From Deltaproteobacteria bacterium (lineage in GTDB: Bacteria; Desulfobacterota; Desulfobacteria; Desulfobacterales; ETH-SRB1): a DNA stretch of 6,576 nucleotides. Shown here piece after piece: positions 5,373 through 6,576 of this stretch. How positions within the stretch are numbered: position 1 is the first letter of the stretch; every line of letters begins with the position of its first letter. Made by a program: the position numbers and the translations under genes. The notes beneath the pieces are model-generated. The model saw only the letters and a program-made list of their open reading frames with translations, was not told the DNA's origin and did no database searches. The stretch spans positions 1 through 6,576 of the forward strand of contig QMMZ01000116.1 in assembly GCA_003647525.1 (NCBI GenBank). The letters run 5' to 3'.

Positions 5373-6576
5373 ATGAAATTCTCTCATCTTTTTTCATCAG
5401 GGCAAATAGGAAAATGCCATATCAAAAACAGAATTATAATGGCGCTGTTTCCCACAAAATACGCTACAGAAAGCAAAGTTAATCAAAAGATGACCGAATT
5501 TTACAGAACAAGGGCAAAAGGCGGAGTCGGCCTGATTGTCCTTGACTGTCCCTGCCTTGATTACCCAAGAGCTTACAAAGGCCCCCATGAACTTCGTTTT
5601 GATCAAGAGGAATATGCTTCAGGTTTAATAGAACTAATAAATACTATTCATAATGAGGGCTCTAAGGTTTTCATGCAGCTTAATTATCCAAAGGAAAGAG
5701 CCTTTAGTAAAGAGATTAGCGGAGCCAAGAAAAAAGGTGATAAATGGGTTTTACCTTTGGCAAATTTCATGTCTCTTAAGGATGCTGATGAAATCCTTAA
5801 AATAATGGCTCATGGTGCCAGGAATGCAAGAGAAACCGGTTATGATGGAGTAGAAATTCAGGCAAGCTATGGCGATCTTATCGCTCAGCTCCTTTCGCCT
5901 GTTCTTAACAAGCGTGACGATGAGCTGGGAGGATCTCTGGACAACCGGGCAAGGTTTTTAACAAGATTGATATTAAGAGTGAAAGATGCGGCAGGAGAAG
6001 ATTTTCCGGTAATGGTAAAACTGGTCTGTGATGAGTTTGTTCCCTGCGGGCTGAATATTACTGATGCCAAAAAAGTTGCCTTGCTTGTGGAAAATGCCGG
6101 GGCTGATGCAATAGTAGCCAATGCAGGCAATAAATCTACGAAATTTGTCACAATACCAACCCATGAAAGCCAGCCAGGACCTCTGGTTGATCTGGCTTCC
6201 CGGATAAAAAGCAGAGTCAGCATACCTGTTGTCGCTATTGGCAAGATAAACAATCCCGGTTTGGCTGATGAAATTATTAGAAAAGGAGATGCTGATTTTG
6301 TTGCTATTGCCAGGGCGCTTGTTGCTGATCCTGATTTTCCGAGAAAAGCGGAATTGGGCATGACAGATGAAATCAGGGGCTGCATATACTGTCTTGAAGA
6401 TTGCGCAGAAAAAGGTGTGCCCGGCATTGGCAGGTGTTGTACAGTAAACCCATTTGCCGGACTTGAATATTTGTGGAGAGTTTTGCCGGCTTTTGAAAAG
6501 AAAAAAGTCATTGTGATAGGAGGTGGGCCAAGTGGTATGCAGGCTGCCATATTAGCAGATCAGAGGGGGCATGAAG
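5373..6576 (+). CDS. OYE/FadH-like NADH:flavin oxidoreductase with 4Fe-4S site (3' partial)
   Basis: The frame is open from an ATG preceded by the very strong site AAAGGAGGT to the window edge, about 401 residues without a stop. Residues 1-330 form an old-yellow-enzyme TIM barrel: IKNRIIMA (from 17), RAKGGVGLIVLD (from 47), LLSPVLNKRDDELGGSLDNRARF (about 172-194), and the FMN-binding end VVAIGKI...ADFVAIARALVADPDF. Cysteines 337, 340, 344 and 356 give C-x2-C-x3-C-x11-C, the 4Fe-4S pattern of the 2,4-dienoyl-CoA reductase/trimethylamine dehydrogenase group. VIVIGGGPSG (379-388) opens an FAD- or NAD(P)-binding domain that continues outside the window. Such proteins usually have about 640-680 residues. 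Unusually, the common QLxHxGR segment reads MQLNYPKER (101-109), and the HxxHGYL segment reads QASYGDL (163-169), lacking the tyrosine. It is therefore probably a reductase of an unusual substrate, and 2,4-dienoyl-CoA activity should not be assumed. It is transcribed divergently from the phosphate operon. Confidence 0.9.
   Translation, partial: MKFSHLFSSGQIGKCHIKNRIIMALFPTKYATESKVNQKMTEFYRTRAKGGVGLIVLDCPCLDYPRAYKGPHELRFDQEEYASGLIELINTIHNEGSKVFMQLNYPKERAFSKEISGAKKKGDKWVLPLANFMSLKDADEILKIMAHGARNARETGYDGVEIQASYGDLIAQLLSPVLNKRDDELGGSLDNRARFLTRLILRVKDAAGEDFPVMVKLVCDEFVPCGLNITDAKKVALLVENAGADAIVANAGNKSTKFVTIPTHESQPGPLVDLASRIKSRVSIPVVAIGKINNPGLADEIIRKGDADFVAIARALVADPDFPRKAELGMTDEIRGCIYCLEDCAEKGVPGIGRCCTVNPFAGLEYLWRVLPAFEKKKVIVIGGGPSGMQAAILADQRGHE

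Noticed and set aside
5885..6550. Long minus-strand open frame (221 codons) opposite the flavoenzyme gene
   Set aside because: The plus strand carries clear family motifs over the whole span; the antisense frame shows no recognisable domain and is a shadow.

Overview
The window looks like ordinary chromosomal DNA from a moderately AT-rich, probably anaerobic bacterium. The best guess is a Desulfobacterota (Deltaproteobacteria) lineage, from the style of the SSB and HemL proteins, a CBS/DUF47/PiT phosphate cassette, a FadH-like iron-sulfur flavoenzyme, and short tandem intergenic repeats. That assignment is inference from protein flavour and was not tested. I do not see a defence island, phage, CRISPR array, tRNA or rRNA.

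Layout, left to right. Positions 1-388 hold no convincing complete gene: there is a possible 3' end of an upstream gene, a doubtful 18-codon ORF, and the first copy of a 106-bp miniature inverted-repeat element (239-344) ending 44 bp before hemL. hemL (389-1675, +) encodes glutamate-1-semialdehyde aminomutase of the C5 haem/tetrapyrrole route. Between hemL and the convergent metallo-hydrolase gene lie a GGCTGAA repeat/hairpin, three TTAACRGC octamers and a second short hairpin. On the minus strand, ssb (2557-2988) is followed by an MBL-fold metallo-hydrolase gene (1800-2516). A good sigma-70-type promoter lies upstream of ssb.

Further right, three minus-strand genes form a likely phosphate-uptake operon, read from 5223 down to 3116: a two-CBS-domain protein, a DUF47/PhoU-like protein, and a short PiT-family transporter. 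The CBS and DUF47 genes are 2 bp apart. DUF47 and PiT are separated by the second copy of the 106-bp element (4081-4186), which appears to have inserted into the operon. The PiT protein is the membrane carrier, the DUF47 protein its probable regulator or accessory, and the CBS protein a possible nucleotide-sensing partner.

A 149-bp divergent region (5224-5372) carries a promoter for the phosphate operon with a Fur-box-like palindrome in its spacer. To its right, a plus-strand gene (5373 to the window end, 3' truncated) encodes an old-yellow-enzyme/2,4-dienoyl-CoA-reductase-like flavoprotein with a complete 4Fe-4S cysteine set and the beginning of a dinucleotide-binding domain, but with unusual residues at the usual active-site positions.

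The most notable signals are the two near-identical mobile miniature elements, both in gene leaders and both in the same orientation relative to the downstream gene; the divergent flavoenzyme active site; and the palindrome in the phosphate-operon promoter. None of these amounts to a demonstrated new system.
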